64,000 bases of DNA from Xanthoparmelia taractica (Eukaryota; Ascomycota; Lecanoromycetes; Lecanorales; Parmeliaceae), in assembly GCA_033085395.1 (NCBI GenBank), contig JANQBS010000002.1, forward strand, positions 248,001 through 312,000, written 5' to 3'. The translations under genes and the position numbers were made by a program. The notes under the pieces are model-generated. The model saw only the letters and a program-made list of their open reading frames with translations. It did no database searches and had not been told where the DNA came from. This document shows, piece after piece, positions 32,090 through 47,009 of the stretch. Positions within the stretch are counted from its first letter, which is position 1; each line of letters opens with the position of its first letter.

Positions 32090-32708
32090 TTATTTCTTGC
32101 GCCCAGTGGAAGACAGGTCGGTGGACTTGGACATGCTGCGAGTTAAGCCGCCGATGTACTCTTGGAGGTCGTTGTTGTTCTTTTCCAGCTTGCTCAAGTC
32201 CGACTGCACGTTCTCACACCTGTCAACTAGGGCGTCAAGGCTGGATTGGACTTCCATTGCATGACTACACTCTACATTAGCTGTTTGCGTGACAATAACA
32301 AAGAGGGAGTATATCTGAACAAGCGCACTTTGTCAAAGCCAAGCGACTCTTATCAAACATCCTGTCCGTCTCCTCAGGACTCCGACGCGGGCTCATAGCT
32401 CGAGCATCACCGGGTGGATAGTTCTCCTCCTGTTTGAGCTCGACGTCAGGCGAGTCGGCGGGGATGAGCATGGTGTGGCTTGATTTACGGGAAGTGTACT
32501 TGGGGCGGGAGAGGGAGCGGGAGCGACGTTCTTCGTCAAGGGATTCATGGTCCGAGGAAGTGGTAGTAGAGGGTTGGGTCGAGTCGGGGTTGGTGGGAGC
32601 TTTGGCGGGGGCATTTGGGTGTTCGAAGGTGGTGGTAGAGGGCGAGGAGATGACGGGGGTGGGATCAGTGGCCATGGGCACAGAAGTTGTGGCGTCGGTG
32701 GAGGCCAT
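32090..32708 (-). CDS. Short coiled-coil (SCOC-like) protein, tentative
   Basis: Exons 32708-32329 and 32264-32090 with a 64-nt intron give 184 residues. The first ~125 residues are low-complexity Ser/Thr/Pro and charged, with an RSRSLSRPKYTSRKS stretch. Exon 2 is a short coiled coil with heptad leucines (VQSSLDALVDRCENVQ, SDLSKLEKNNNDLQEYIGGL). The ending DLQEYIGGLTRSM resembles the QYIENLM ending of short coiled-coil proteins (SCOC/DUF2205), which act at the Golgi with Arl GTPases. That resemblance is weak and based on a short motif, so another small coiled-coil scaffold is equally possible. The splice was chosen because it joins the two frames with consensus ends. Confidence 0.55.
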
Positions 32709-33818
32709 GATGAATTGTTGTGATGTTATGGTCGTTCGAAGATTTGGAGTAAAAGTGTATGTAGTGGGAGGGATGGGGTGGGTCAGAGATTGAGAGGAGG
32801 GAGGACGCCGTCCGGGAAGTGAAGATGATGAAGGAGCTTGGTGCTAAAGCTGGGAGAGGACGGGCTAGTGCTGATGCCTCTTCAGGGGGCGAGAGGATGT
32901 GTTGGAGGTTGTCACGCGCTGGCTTTGACCCGCGATCTGTGTTACTCTTGTTGCTAGGTTAATACATCTCTGAGGCAAAAACCACGGCTCTCCGAGCAAG
33001 TACACACCCTGATACACTTTCACCTTTTAGTGAGTTGCAACTTGCTTGGGAAAAAGGAAGGTGTTTGTGGGGGAAAGGACGAGGTAGAGAGCTGGAGAGA
33101 CATTGGTGATGTTTCTATTCAAGGTACCTCAAGATACCTATTTGGTGGTGGTGGAGATTAACGGCGACGCAGTAAGGGATGAAGCAAGTGAAAGAAGTAC
33201 AGTAGCAGAAGAAGAAGAGGGAGAAAACATGTGAAGTCTTGGGGGGCTTCTCTGTCTCTGTCTCTATTGAATGATTGTATCTGTTTGGATGTACTAGCGA
33301 GTCTCTGTCGCCAATAGTGACTCGACCAATCAGGCAACTAAGCTTACATGCGCAACAGCACTATGACGCAGGATCGACAAACGGCAACCCGAGAGATCTG
33401 CTAGAGTATGGTACTTCGTAAGGTAAAACCTGCTCATAATTGATGTTATATATTCAATCGTCTGCTAATCTTATGCGACTAGAGTACATTACGTGCAGGA
33501 GCTGCTGTCTGCTCCAGCTTGCATTGTCATGCGATATATATCCATCAACGCCAAGCATCTCCTTCTCATGCCCTGAAGCTTGGGTATCTCTTCCAACCAA
33601 GCCATTCGTAGCAACTGCGAGATAATGTAAAGAAGCCATGTACAGGTATTAGATGTACTGTAAACACTGCATTGCTGCAAGCCATCTACAACGCTTTTTA
33701 GCGCCTGACATGCAGCCCATCATCGGCTGCCGGAAAGCCCACGGGGCGAATCGATTCCCGGCCTTGAACCGAGATGGATGGACAAACAATGAAATTGTGT
33801 GTATGAAACGATGCATGA
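32709..33818. other. Upstream and intergenic stretch, no gene seen
   Basis: Contains the promoter of the coiled-coil gene and the 3' UTR of the SNF2 gene. It has short GAAGAAGAAGAGGG-type and GTCTCTGTCTCT-type simple repeats around 33207-33266. No coding feature is supported. Confidence 0.4.
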
Positions 33819-36800
33819 CTAGGTAGGTACGTCGAATAAGAACCCAAGCTCACGGATACCCAAGCGACCGACATTTTGACTGGCCTTCTCGTCAAGTGCT
33901 GCCTCAATCAGTTCGCGCTTCTTCTCTTGAAGCGCCAGAATTCGGTCCTCAACGGTATTGGGAACAAGCACGCGGTGCACCTGCACTGGCCTTTGCTGTC
34001 CAATCCGATGAGCCCGATCGATTGCCTGTTCTTCCACAAACGGGTTCCAGAACGGGTCCAGGATGATGACTTGAGACGCCGCAATCAGGTTCAACCCCGC
34101 ATTCCCGGCTTTGAGTGATACCAGCATGATCTTGCACTCCTTCCGATCAGTGAACTCCATGACTGCGTCGTTCCTGGCATTCGCAGTCATACTGCCATCG
34201 TAGCGGCGATAACCCCATCCTGCATGGGCAATGGGTACTTCTAGAAGGTCCAGTAAAGAGGTGAATTGCGAGAAAATGATGGTCTTTTCACATTGCTTTG
34301 TCTCTGGATCCTTTCTTTCCTGAATAGCTCGGAGAATCTATTGCCAGTCAGAATCAAAGGACGATCGCCGTTCTAGCGAATGACGCTTACCTCCATCGTC
34401 TTCTCGGTCTTGCCGCTCGGTATCCATTCCTTAGCCAGTCGCTTTAGATATCGCTGGCGGGCCTTGATGTTGCGCATTCCAGCTTTCTTGAGCTCTGCCA
34501 AAGTTTGCTTTGGCGGCTTCTTCTCTTTGGCCTTGCCCTTGCCCTTGTTGCGCTTCTTTGCTTTCTTCAACGTCGAAGACTTCTTGCCCGAAGCTTCGCT
34601 ACGATTACAGGTGTCTCCCCCTTCTTCTGCTTCAGAAGAATCCTCATCATCATCGTCTCGGACGACAAAGTTGAGTAGGTTTCCCCTCGAATCGACCTCG
34701 TCATCCTCATCATCCTCATCATCACTGTCACTGTCACTCTCGTCCGTAGTCTCAACATCCGCCTGGTCATCATTGTTGTCGTCCAGTAGACCGTCCGCCA
34801 TCAGCTCAGGTAGATAAACACGCTTGAAGGCGTTGTGATCGATGACTTTTGTGGGTATGACTTTGCCGCGACAATTAGGACACTTGATATCAGGACTGCG
34901 GCCCTCATTCCCATCAGCGTTGGCCTGAGACGGGTCAGAAATCCGTGCAAAGCACTCAGAGCAGGTATTATGCCCGCATGGAATGAATATTGTAGGGTTA
35001 TCGGCCATGTCCATGCAGACTGGGCACTCCATTGCACTGTCTTCGTTCAAGGAACACTGCTCCTTGATGCGAGCAACGACCTCAGGGGTAAGCTCTTTCG
35101 CTAGCTTCAACATCGTCTCCGGAGTAACTTCTGCAGAGCCTGACGCCTGCCCGAAATCCTTAATGAGGTGAGGATGACAGCACTAAGCCACGATGAAGTC
35201 AGTACCACCTCTTCTTGAGAAGATCCTCTTGTAAGCAGCCCTATTTTGGAAGCAAGGGTACACTTATTGCTACTCGGAAATTGTTTAAGACTCGACCAAG
35301 TACATAAAAGAGGGAAGACAGCTCGGAAAGGGTACTCACTGCTTGACGGAGACGCAGTAGAAGCACCAAAATATTGGAGTAATTCCGCCCCACAGTATTC
35401 GCTTTGAGGTACTTGTTGAAAGTCAATTGAGTATGAGTTTCTAAAGCCTGGTAGAACGCCAGCTCGTCATCGCTGAAACTCGCATGGCTTTGTTCCGTGG
35501 TCCTCTCTGGGAGATCCAATATTGATTTCCCATCGATTTGAGATTTCTTGGTGCGACGGAGGAGGATGGCTTTAAGCAGAGCCTGCAATTTTCGCATGGC
35601 CCTGCTCTTTGCGGAATCTGAAGAGCCCTTCAGCGGTGTTGTAAAGTCTCGGCGGAAATTTTCTGGCTCGCAGTACTAGTTTACGAGTTCACCATTAGTA
35701 TTGCCTAATTGAGGGACATCGGACCTTGGGTAATATTTCGAGCAAGACTCAGACACCTTTCAAAACTCTCATCTTGGCCCAAGTGGGGAAGTATTGACTT
35801 ACTGGGCGGATGCGGAGAAAATGAATCAAACTGTAGAGTTCCGAAACGTTGTTCACTAGCATTCTTCGGTCAGAGACTTGGGAGGTAGCGTTGAGGGTTG
35901 GGGAGTAGTATCCAACGCTTCAAAGGTGTTTGGCAGGAAATCCCAATAAGTGTAAGGGACTTACTCATGGGCGTGCCAGTCATGCAGAATCTGGTCAGCG
36001 CTTGCAACTGGGACACTGCTTGTGCCTGCTTTGTAGATTTGTTCTTGATCCATTGAGCTTCGTCAAGGATGACTCGGTACCATTTGCACTCGTCACCCAA
36101 AAGGGGAAGATTGTCCTCCCTGCCCGTAGGCCTCCAATTAGGATTGGCGCTTTTCTTCATAAGAATATCGTCCCGTCGCTTCAGTTCGGAGGCCAAAGTT
36201 CCTGCCAGAAGGAATCAGCATTGTTATCAGACCCTGGCAGATTTGTACTTCAACGAAGTAAGAGGCCTTTGAGGAGAAGGTCACAGGTCGCTCACCGTAT
36301 GTTGTAAGTACTACATCGTAGGTTCGCAATCGCTCAAAGCTGGTGTGACGTTTTTCGCCATGAAAGATGAATGTTGTCAATGTATGGCGTGGACCCGGTT
36401 TCAACTTTGTTTGGATCTCGCGTTCCCATTGCTTAAGAAGGGCCACTGGCGCTACGATCAGAGTAGATTTGCATTTACGGTCTGTTGATCTCCTGGCTAC
36501 CATCAAAGCAAGGGCCTGGATAGTTTTTCCGAGACCCATATCATCCGCTACATTCCATCAGTGAGAGCTCATGGCTCGATCAGGATGGTACTTACCCAAT
36601 ATGCCCCCCTTGTTTGACCCTTCTTCCATGGTCCTCATCCACGTCAGGCCCAGCTTCTGATGCTCCATAAGAGCATATGTCATCGCTTCGGGCGTACCCT
36701 CGCGGTTTTCTGGAGGTAGTTCTTCGTCTGGTCGGATGTTCTCCAAAAGAGACTTGATTTCTGCAGTGGTACGCGTGCTGGCACCAGTCAACATTGCCCT

Positions 36801-38414
36801 GAGCTTAGCATCTATAAGGACTTACGGGTCGTGAGTCACGTAATCGATACGGTCCATATAGGACTCTACAAGCTCTCTATTGGCAGGGTCGTTAGGGTTG
36901 ATGCCATGTCTACCAAAGACACTGGACGTCAGATCTCGTGGTTGATCATAAGAGTCCAAGTCAATAAAATTCGATGAAGAGCCAATTCCGCTGTCGTAAA
37001 CCGATGAGCCACCGATGCCGCCAAAAACTGAAGGAGTGGTCCCGTATTCTGCAAGCTGCTGGTCGACGAGATTGTACGCTGAATTATATACTCCTCTAGC
37101 GCTATCGATTACAGACTGACCGATTTGGGCCCCTATATTGCCCCAGCTCGATAGTCCGGAAGCTTCTGCAGTGTTGCTGTAAGGATTATACAGCACGGGA
37201 TTGCTGCGATCATTGATAAAGCTACTTGGATCGATCTCGATCAGATCACTGCTTGAATGGTCAGGCTCTCCTGTAGCACCGACTTCATCATCGCTTCCAA
37301 GGTCGATGAAAGACTGCGGCTGATTTGATCTTTCCTGCTTAATGGGAAGGTGTCCGTTGGTGTTCGAATTCGCATTCTCCCCCATGATACCAGAATGACT
37401 ATATCGATATGAACTTTCATTCTCAACCGGCCAGGTGTACGAAGAGAAAGGGTCCTCCCCCACGAGGGCGGGCGAAGAGAGAGGTTCAGGTCGCCGGTAT
37501 CGTCCCTGTGAATCAAGAACAGTCTGCGATGCACTGCGAGGTGCGGTACTTGGCCCTGCAACTGCCTGTTGCCTATGGCCGAGGTCCCCGTCCCCATCAC
37601 CATACTGCTGCAATGACCGTGCAAAATCCTCGTCTTCACGCTCTTGCTTACGCCTTGCCTCTAGGAGCTTTTCTTGAGCCTTCTGCTCCTCTCTCATTTC
37701 GCGAATATGGTCTCTAGGGTTGCCTCCAAGAAGCTGAAAGAGATCTGGATCATCAGGGAACTCAAAAGATTCAAGGGATGTCGGTGTTGTTGTGCCAGTA
37801 ACGGCAGGGCTAGGAGTTGTCCGCAAAGACTTGGCAGGATGGCCCCAGGAATTGGATGGGCCTGAGCTTTCCCTCTGGCGCTTCTGAGGACGAAGAAAGC
37901 CAGAATCGGGACTAGAGATGGATTCGGATGAGAGGCGACCATTCATAGACGACGAATTTACTGTGTCCGGCGCGACGTTTTTTTCGAGTGAGCTAAATCC
38001 CCACGAAGGTGCCGCAGGTGGTCGGCCCTGACCTGCCATCACGCCGTCTGATGCAGAGTGGCCTCCGAACGCATTGTTGGAACTCCCAGCGTACGATGCG
38101 AAACCGTTGCTGGCAGGCTTCATAGTAGGGTTGCTGGATCGAGGTGGTTGTTGGCCATGGCTGCCAACAATAGGAAGGTCGACGCTATTGTCTCGAGAAT
38201 CCACACCACCCTCATGCTGCCGACGATACTCGTCTTGTTGTTCCGTCTCAACCTGTGTCTCAAGGCTAGCTAGCCCATGTTCCAATACCATTTTCTTTAT
38301 TTCATACTCTTCATCCGTTTCTCGTAACATATCAAGTTCTTGCCTGGCAATATTGATGCGGTCCTGCAAGTCAGACAAAACAGCTTGTGATGATGACGAT
38401 GATAATGAAGCCAT
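33819..38414 (-). CDS. SNF2-family ATPase with internal RING finger (ULS1-like)
   Basis: Eight exons (38414-36826, 36777-36596, 36547-36296, 36201-35965, 35855-35803, 35675-35340, 35182-34391, 34337-33819) sum to 1319 residues. The first ~500 residues are disordered and Ser-rich with a coiled coil at the start and SUMO-interaction-like acidic/hydrophobic strings (FIDLGSDDE, DLIEIDPSS). The ATPase has motif I DDMGLGKT, motif II as DEAQ instead of DEGH/DEAH, and TGTPM. A C3HC4 RING with CPVCMD, CGHNTCSEC and CPNC lies between the two RecA lobes. The second lobe ends with SLKAGNAGLNL and DRAHRIGQQRPVQVHR. This is the layout of yeast Uls1 and fission yeast Rrp1/Rrp2, nuclear translocases that act on SUMO-conjugated proteins or Rad51. 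The exact orthologue is not settled. Confidence 0.93.
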
Positions 38415-40808
<2,394 letters not shown>

Positions 40809-42364
40809 TTCGGAAAGCTTTTTTTCTATAGAATGAGCCACAGAGTTAATGACCTGTTCCTCTCAAGCGATGTAAGAACGGTTGCAAGATGACGATAGTT
40901 CCTGACGACAAGCGCGCAGCAGGTCTTTGAAATCCTCAAAGTCCTCCTCGGGCTCGCCTGGGGAAGGGGGACAGGAGGCTATGGGCAAAATCTCGTTGAG
41001 CTTTGCATCAGCCTGTGCTATGAAGCGAAGCGACGCGACGCGTCAGGGTCTCGGGCAGAAATGGGCCGGAATGGGCAGCAATGGATGGCACGTAGTCGAA
41101 AGGGATGGCAGAAAGTTGGGCCAACACCTCGGCTCTGCGTGCTCTGATTGACGGTGATTCATCCTGTGGTATTGGAACAACCAGAACTCGAAGTCGTTGT
41201 GATTTGCCGCCTCTTGGGCCATATGTCTGGAGCGAGCCCAGAAACAGGCTGATGTTGATGGAGTGGACAAAAATGCTAGGCGTGCAGACCAGCACCATGA
41301 GGAGAAGGACCGTCACCTGACTACCGATAGTCCTTGGCGCATCCATTTGGGCCGAACCCTTCGCGACAATGGTGAAATGCTCACTAAAGACGGCTTTCAT
41401 AGGCAGCGGTGGGCAGGGAGAGAAGTCTCTAGGGAGACACTTTTGGAGGAATGGGGATGAGGAACACAAGGAAATGATCTTACCAGGTGTATATCTGGAC
41501 AAATGCTAGATTTGTGGGCTGGGCTCTATGCTGGCTGAGTGGAAAGAGAGGTAGAATGAGAGGTTGGAGAAAGGTGTACGGCGGGGGAAGAAGTTGGGTT
41601 GCTCAAGAGGGCGAAAGTGTCATTGCACCTTCTCTTGTGGAAGGGATTGGAGAGGGCCAAACGTTACTCTGGATAAAGTAGGTTACTTTAGCTTGGTAAG
41701 GCTGTGCTGTTTAAATCTATTCACGTGACTTGTCACCACGATAGCATCATTAACGAAGCAGAGATGCTTACTTCTTCCTTCTTAGAATATTGACCTGGTA
41801 TCTATGAAAGAAAAGCTAATCCGTCAATTTACATGTATGCTCCACCCTATTCAAGCTGCTGGCGATCTTATCATCCTCATTCTCATGCTACTGAATACAT
41901 TCTGTTGTGTACCTTATTTTCGGCTTCTGGACGCCCTATGTATACGCATCGGCATCTATGCTGGTAGAGCTTATTCTCAGACTACCCTGTAACCACGGTT
42001 TACTGTTATGTTCAACAAGCGCAGTTGCAAGCCAGGAATGTGAGGCTGCTGGTAGTTGCCAGAGATGTGTTCAAGAACGTCCTTCACCATTGACTCTTAC
42101 CCTTTTGAGATACATTCGTCCCCGCGCATCTCTGTCGCACTTTCTAGCTCATATATCGTTGCACAAAGTAAGCTAGCTTCCAAAGCTACTTCCACCGCTA
42201 GATGTACTTCAGATTTCTACTCTCCTAAGATTTGTGTACCTGATCTGCCTCTTTACGCCTGCATGTGACCTACGAAGTGCTTAATCTGCATCATCTTACA
42301 GTGCATCTCTACCCTCCCGGTAGTCTTCATTGGTATTGGGTTCTTGTGAGCTTCGTCCGTCACC
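40809..42364. other. 5' UTR and intergenic region, 14-3-3 and RhoGEF genes
   Basis: The minus strand from about 41490 has a GTAAGA donor and a ...TTCATAG acceptor near 41020 that could bound a long leader intron of the 14-3-3 gene. A further short intron may end at 40820. The 165-codon minus-strand frame at 41008-41502 falls inside this presumed intron and has no recognised domain. The rest, up to the RhoGEF start, shows nothing more. Confidence 0.4.
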
Positions 42365-45300
42365 ATGTCTGGTTCTCGACTCTACACTCCGACATCGATC
42401 TCGCCCTCCATCCAGGGAAACGCATGGCAAAATCTGCCTAGCGATCAGCAGTCCAAGAATTCTGAACGGTCTGCCGGCACGATCCGACGTGCTTCCAATT
42501 ACAGACCTTCTTCTGACTCTGCACGCTCCTTAGGATCCAATTCGTCTGCTTGCCTCCGGATTGGAAACGAAAATTTGGTGGCAAGGCAGAATGCTTCCCA
42601 CTCGTCGCTAAAGTTTTCACCGTATACAGTCAACTCATCGTTGGTCAGACAAACATCAAAGCAGGCTTCGCACCGATCTAGCTGGGGAAATGATATCACA
42701 CCGTCACCCCACGAGCAGGGGGTCTCGAGTCTACTGGCGGAAGCAGGACCACTTGAAGATATCGACCTCAATGCCGGCTGTGGAGAAAGTCTTCATAGCA
42801 GGCACGAGATCGGGCAGGATGCCAACAGTAACGCGGGTAGAGGCTTGTCGTTCGATATCAGAAAGCAAGAAATGTTGTCCATCCCTAGATTGCCGAGCAG
42901 TACAAGTCAAGAACTGACGAGCCCGCGATCGTCCAACCTAGCTACCGAGCATCCCATTAAATCCGAGAACCCCGTGAAAAGACTGGTAGGCGCTTTACGA
43001 ACGCAAGGACCGAAGCGCAGGCACTCACTTACTGTTCGCAAAGAGCGCTGGATATTAGACGACTTTGATGAGGCAAAGCCGATCGAAACCGACCAGCCGC
43101 AAGGCAGACGCTTGAATGGGCACCAGAAAGCATCTTCATGGTCGTCTTCAGGCATTCGAAATGCTATCAAGTCAGCTACCGTCAGACTGCAATCTGCAAC
43201 AAATAGACCCCATTCTCCAATCTTTTCACGGGCTCGACTTTTGAAAAGTAGCAGAGGCAGCAGAATCTCCAACGCAGCTAGCCGAGCATCTATAGATGGC
43301 GACCAGGTCGCCGCACGGGTCAACGAACGCGCTGCCAGGGATAGGGCAGTACAGCGCCGTCAGATAGTGGAAGAACTGATCAGCTCCGAGGAAAGCTATG
43401 TGGCAGATCTTAAGGTCCTACTGCATGTTGGTCGCCCGTACGACTATACATTGGGATTCGGAGTGGCTGACGGAACATATTAAGGTCTATTTCTTTATGC
43501 TTAGTTCGGCGCCAAAGGGCCCTCAAGTTACACAGCCGGAAATATCGCAAAACGTTGCAGACATGCTGCGCTTGCACGAGGATATTCTGCTTGGGGTAAA
43601 GGCTCTCGTACCAGATTCCCACTTGCACTCCGCCACTGCTCCTCGGCAGCAGTCAAAACATCCACGCTGGTATAGCATTGAGAGTGTGGAAGCACGATCA
43701 CTTGAAGCTTCGGTGCCGAATGCTCGGTCTGCAACTGATTTGCCCTGGTTTGGAACCCACAGGGACCGAACCCTGGTGATGACCGCAGAGGAAGCTGCTG
43801 CCATTGCAAGAGTTTTCGAACGTATGGTACGAAACCGCAAAGACTGCTGAGGAGATCAATACTGATGGGCTATATGATCTAGCTCAGACGCTTCTTTTTA
43901 TACGAGGAGTATGGCGCCAAGTACGAATCTATGCTACGGAACATGGCGATGCTTTCGAAGATCATACCAAATTGGTCTACGTATGAACGAGGCATCGAAG
44001 CGTTGGTCAATTCATTCTTTCCGCAGAATGGAGTTATAGAAGGAAGTAAAAAAGGTCTGACCCATGAAGACCTGTTGATCAAGGTGAAACACACGGTCCT
44101 CTTCCTCTTCCAAGAAGTTTAGCTAATCATTTCCTCATTAGCCTATACAACGAGTCTGCAGATATCCGCTTTTATTCCAAGAGTTATACAAACATACGCC
44201 TAGGGCTGACGGCCAACAATCTAGCGCAGAGATCGAAAAGGTTCTGTTTCGTCTTAGGGAGACAGCCAAAGAGATCAACAAGGCCACCAATGATCACCAG
44301 ACGCAGATCAAAATCCAGAGATTATGGCACCTTCAAGATCTTTTGGTGTTGCCAGATAGCGTGAGTCTCTCGAATAATCTGCATCATCACATCTTTTGCT
44401 AAGCTTAAGGCTTTACAGTCTCCATCGCCTGCTTCGCTTCGGGTCATGGGTCATTTCTCACTTTGCGGGGCTCTTTTCGCCGCATATCAATCGAGTAGTG
44501 GGCTTTTGCGCGGAGAGTACATGCTCTGTGCATTGTTCAAAGCTCATCTGCTGCTTGCAATTCCTCGAAAAAACTCCAATTGTAGTATTGTCGCAATCCT
44601 CAATACTAGTGACATACAGATTGTCGATGCAGACAACGGCAGGGGTAAGTAGGCCGCATCTTTCAAGAGTATTGATCTTCATCTCACAAAGCTTAGGGCT
44701 CCAGTGTTACACTGCCCCGTTTTCCTGGAAAATGATGTTCGAATTTGACCAGCAGCTGTATGAGGTGATCTTTTGCGCTTGCACCTCGCGGGAGGAACAG
44801 CAATGGCGAAATGATCTCCATGAGCGATCTCGTGAAAGCGAAGACGACATAAAGCAAGGCTCCTTGCCAGACTCTGGGCTGTCCATGCTGTCCCTCGACT
44901 TAAAGACCCTTGGCTTTGTCTTTGGCCAACCAGGGACCCTCACACGTCGTCAATCTATTCAACGTGCATCTACTGTCAATTCACGCAAGAATGGGCATCA
45001 GGTTATTATCAAGAACACTAGTTCTCTTAAAGAAAGTGGTGAACCTCCGGCGCCTGAGGCTGAATGTCTCACTCGCTCTCAGTCTTTGCTTTCAACGCAC
45101 CGCATCCCTATTCTAGCCCCAAAGCGAGCTGAACGACAGCGTCTCGAGACTGCCATGGCCGATGTGTGGACCCGCGATCGCTTGCCATTTCCTGGTATGA
45201 CAGGCAATAGAGGATCATACCTGATCCAAAGGTCGGCGACTTCTGTTATGCGGAAAATCAGCAAAGCTAGTATGACGACGACATCTACCAAAAGAACAGT

Positions 45301-45757
45301 AAGCACCTACATAAGTATAAACGAGAATGACTCTACTCCTTGCCCAGAAGTGGTCGACGAGAAACCGGACACCGCGATTGTTGAGGTTCAGCGGAGGGTC
45401 AGCTACGCAAGCATGTCCGACACTGGTCTAGGGCCTGGCCATGTCAAATTCCATCGTATAACCCAGACAGATGGTGCCTCCAGCCCACCACGTGACCAAC
45501 CTACTTCCGCCTTTCCCTTAGAGCTCGAAGAATTGACCGCGGCAAGAATGAAATCACTTCCAGCGGAAAGCATTGTGAAAGAAAACAAGCGAGCTATGAG
45601 CCAGAGAGGACGCAGAAGCCGTATGGATTCTCCAGTATCGACAAGAGGCACAAGTCAGAGTTCTGGCGAGCCTGGGCGTGGGAAGGGTAGATTTCATAAA
45701 TCCAGGACGCTCTTCAAGGCTTTTGCGAAGGAAGGGATTCTGAGCTGGCTTAACTGA
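42365..45757 (+). CDS. Rho guanine-nucleotide exchange factor (DH domain, probable PH)
   Basis: Six exons (42365-43426, 43485-43826, 43883-44083, 44142-44360, 44419-44644, 44697-45757; introns 52-58 nt) give 1036 residues. The first ~310 residues are disordered and Ser-rich. The DH domain runs from ~325 with RRQIVEELISSEESYVADL (conserved region 1), through LRRFFLYEEYGAKYE, to conserved region 3 PIQRVCRYPLLFQEL. It is interrupted by a ~70-residue linker in exon 2. A PH-like part follows (GEYMLCALFKAHLLLA, then APFSWKMMFEFDQQLYEVIFC and EEQQWRNDL). The tail is disordered and Ser/Thr-rich. DH-PH proteins load GTP on Rho/Cdc42 GTPases at the plasma membrane for polarity and wall synthesis. The target GTPase cannot be told. 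Confidence 0.88.
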
Positions 45758-46109
45758 GTTGGAAATCTGACCATTGGAGCTTTGCTAATTCTTAGTCACG
45801 TATATTCTACCTGTTTAGCTATTAATCAAGTTTTCGAAATGAGTCCTTTCATTGGATTCACGTGTTGCCATCCATCACCTTTGGAACTCATTATGGGTCT
45901 AACTTATACAGGATAAGCGACACGTGACGTCGATCCCCGCGCAGCTCCTCGTCCAACAAAGGATCAAAAGCTGTGTGGTAGTAATACACAAGCAAACAAC
46001 ATCTCAACTCCACCCTCCAGCCACCCTCACAGACCAAGCGATCATACTTTCACTTCCCTTCACCAAATCCACAACCAAGATCACATAAGATTGTTTCCAA
46101 ATCGTTGAA
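45758..46109. promoter_or_regulatory. RTC3 upstream region with overlapping E-box and CRE
   Basis: The 350-bp region between the RhoGEF and RTC3 genes includes CACGTGACGTC at about 45921-45931. This overlaps a bHLH-type CACGTG with a bZIP/CREB-type TGACGTC. Both are common in promoters of stress-responsive fungal genes; function here is inferred. Confidence 0.4.
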
Positions 46110-46598
46110 ATGCCTCGTGGAAACGCTCCCCAGTCCAAGGTCCACTACCGGGGAAAGGAGGAGGACTTTGTGATCTACATTGATGACGCTGAGTCAGTGC
46201 AGAAATGGAAAGAGGACCGCTCCATCCCTTTAGCTCAGGTGGTCAAAGGCTTCAAGATCTTCATTACTTACAAGTAAGAGCCCCTCTCCAGTTGTTGCCA
46301 AATGTGTCACACGACAAGATTGGTCTGACCTATTACTGATGTACTATTCTCTCGTAGGCACGGTGCCCAGAATGCGTATGATGCGGCAAGCAACGCTACG
46401 TTGGAGAACGAATTTGGCACGTCCAACCAGGACGAGTGCATTATCAAGATGCTCGAGACTGGGGTTGTTCAGAATACCGAGGTAAGCCACGGTGTGCGGG
46501 GCTCCACGACATGAGGAATGAGAGTTGACATATACCTTCAGGCGGGAGAGCGTCAGGGACCTAAAAATGACAGCATAGGACCTCGTGCGGCTCACTGA
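46110..46598 (+). CDS. RTC3: SBDS-N-domain protein Rtc3-like
   Basis: Three exons (46110-46273, 46358-46481, 46542-46598) give 114 residues. The protein is a stand-alone SBDS/SDO1 N-terminal (FYSH) domain: VHYRGKEEDFVIYIDDAESV, WKEDRSIPLAQVV, and ATLENEFGTSNQDECIIKMLE. Yeast Rtc3 has this size and fold and was linked to RNA metabolism and telomere capping, while full-length SDO1 matures 60S subunits. The short tail (AGERQGPKNDSIGPRAAH) is typical of filamentous-fungal members. Confidence 0.88.
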
Positions 46599-47009
46599 AG
46601 GGCTGGGGACGAGGCGGTGGTGGGACAAATTAGCAGCCTCCAGCGAGGTTAGTTCGTTCGCAGCATCAAGATATAATGGTCAAGGCCGTAGCACTTAGCC
46701 AGCGATCCTATGCACTCGAATTGCAAAGATATTCATCGTGCTTTAGGTCTCATGACACTTCTTATCCTGCGCTGCAAGACTACTGCGATGACTGTACAGC
46801 AGGCCATTCCGCCGTCGGTTCCAGTATCATACATGGGGACACTTCCCATTCTTGGAAGTGCCCTGTGTCTTGCTGACAAGATCCAGAGACATGACGCATA
46901 GCTCTTAATATGTACGCGGGGTATTAACCATCTCGCCTCACCTTCCCTGTCTGTCAGCCAGCTTCCCCACGGCAAACCATCTTGGGCTCATCCCCCAATA
47001 TCCTCCTTC
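46599..47009. other. Intergenic stretch, no gene seen
   Basis: A 0.4-kb spacer between two plus-strand genes. No regulatory motif or repeat stands out. Confidence 0.4.

Noticed and set aside
41008..41502. 165-codon minus-strand frame upstream of the 14-3-3 gene
   Set aside because: It falls between plausible splice signals of a 5' leader intron and shows no domain; the sequence just downstream in another frame is leader, not a conserved exon.
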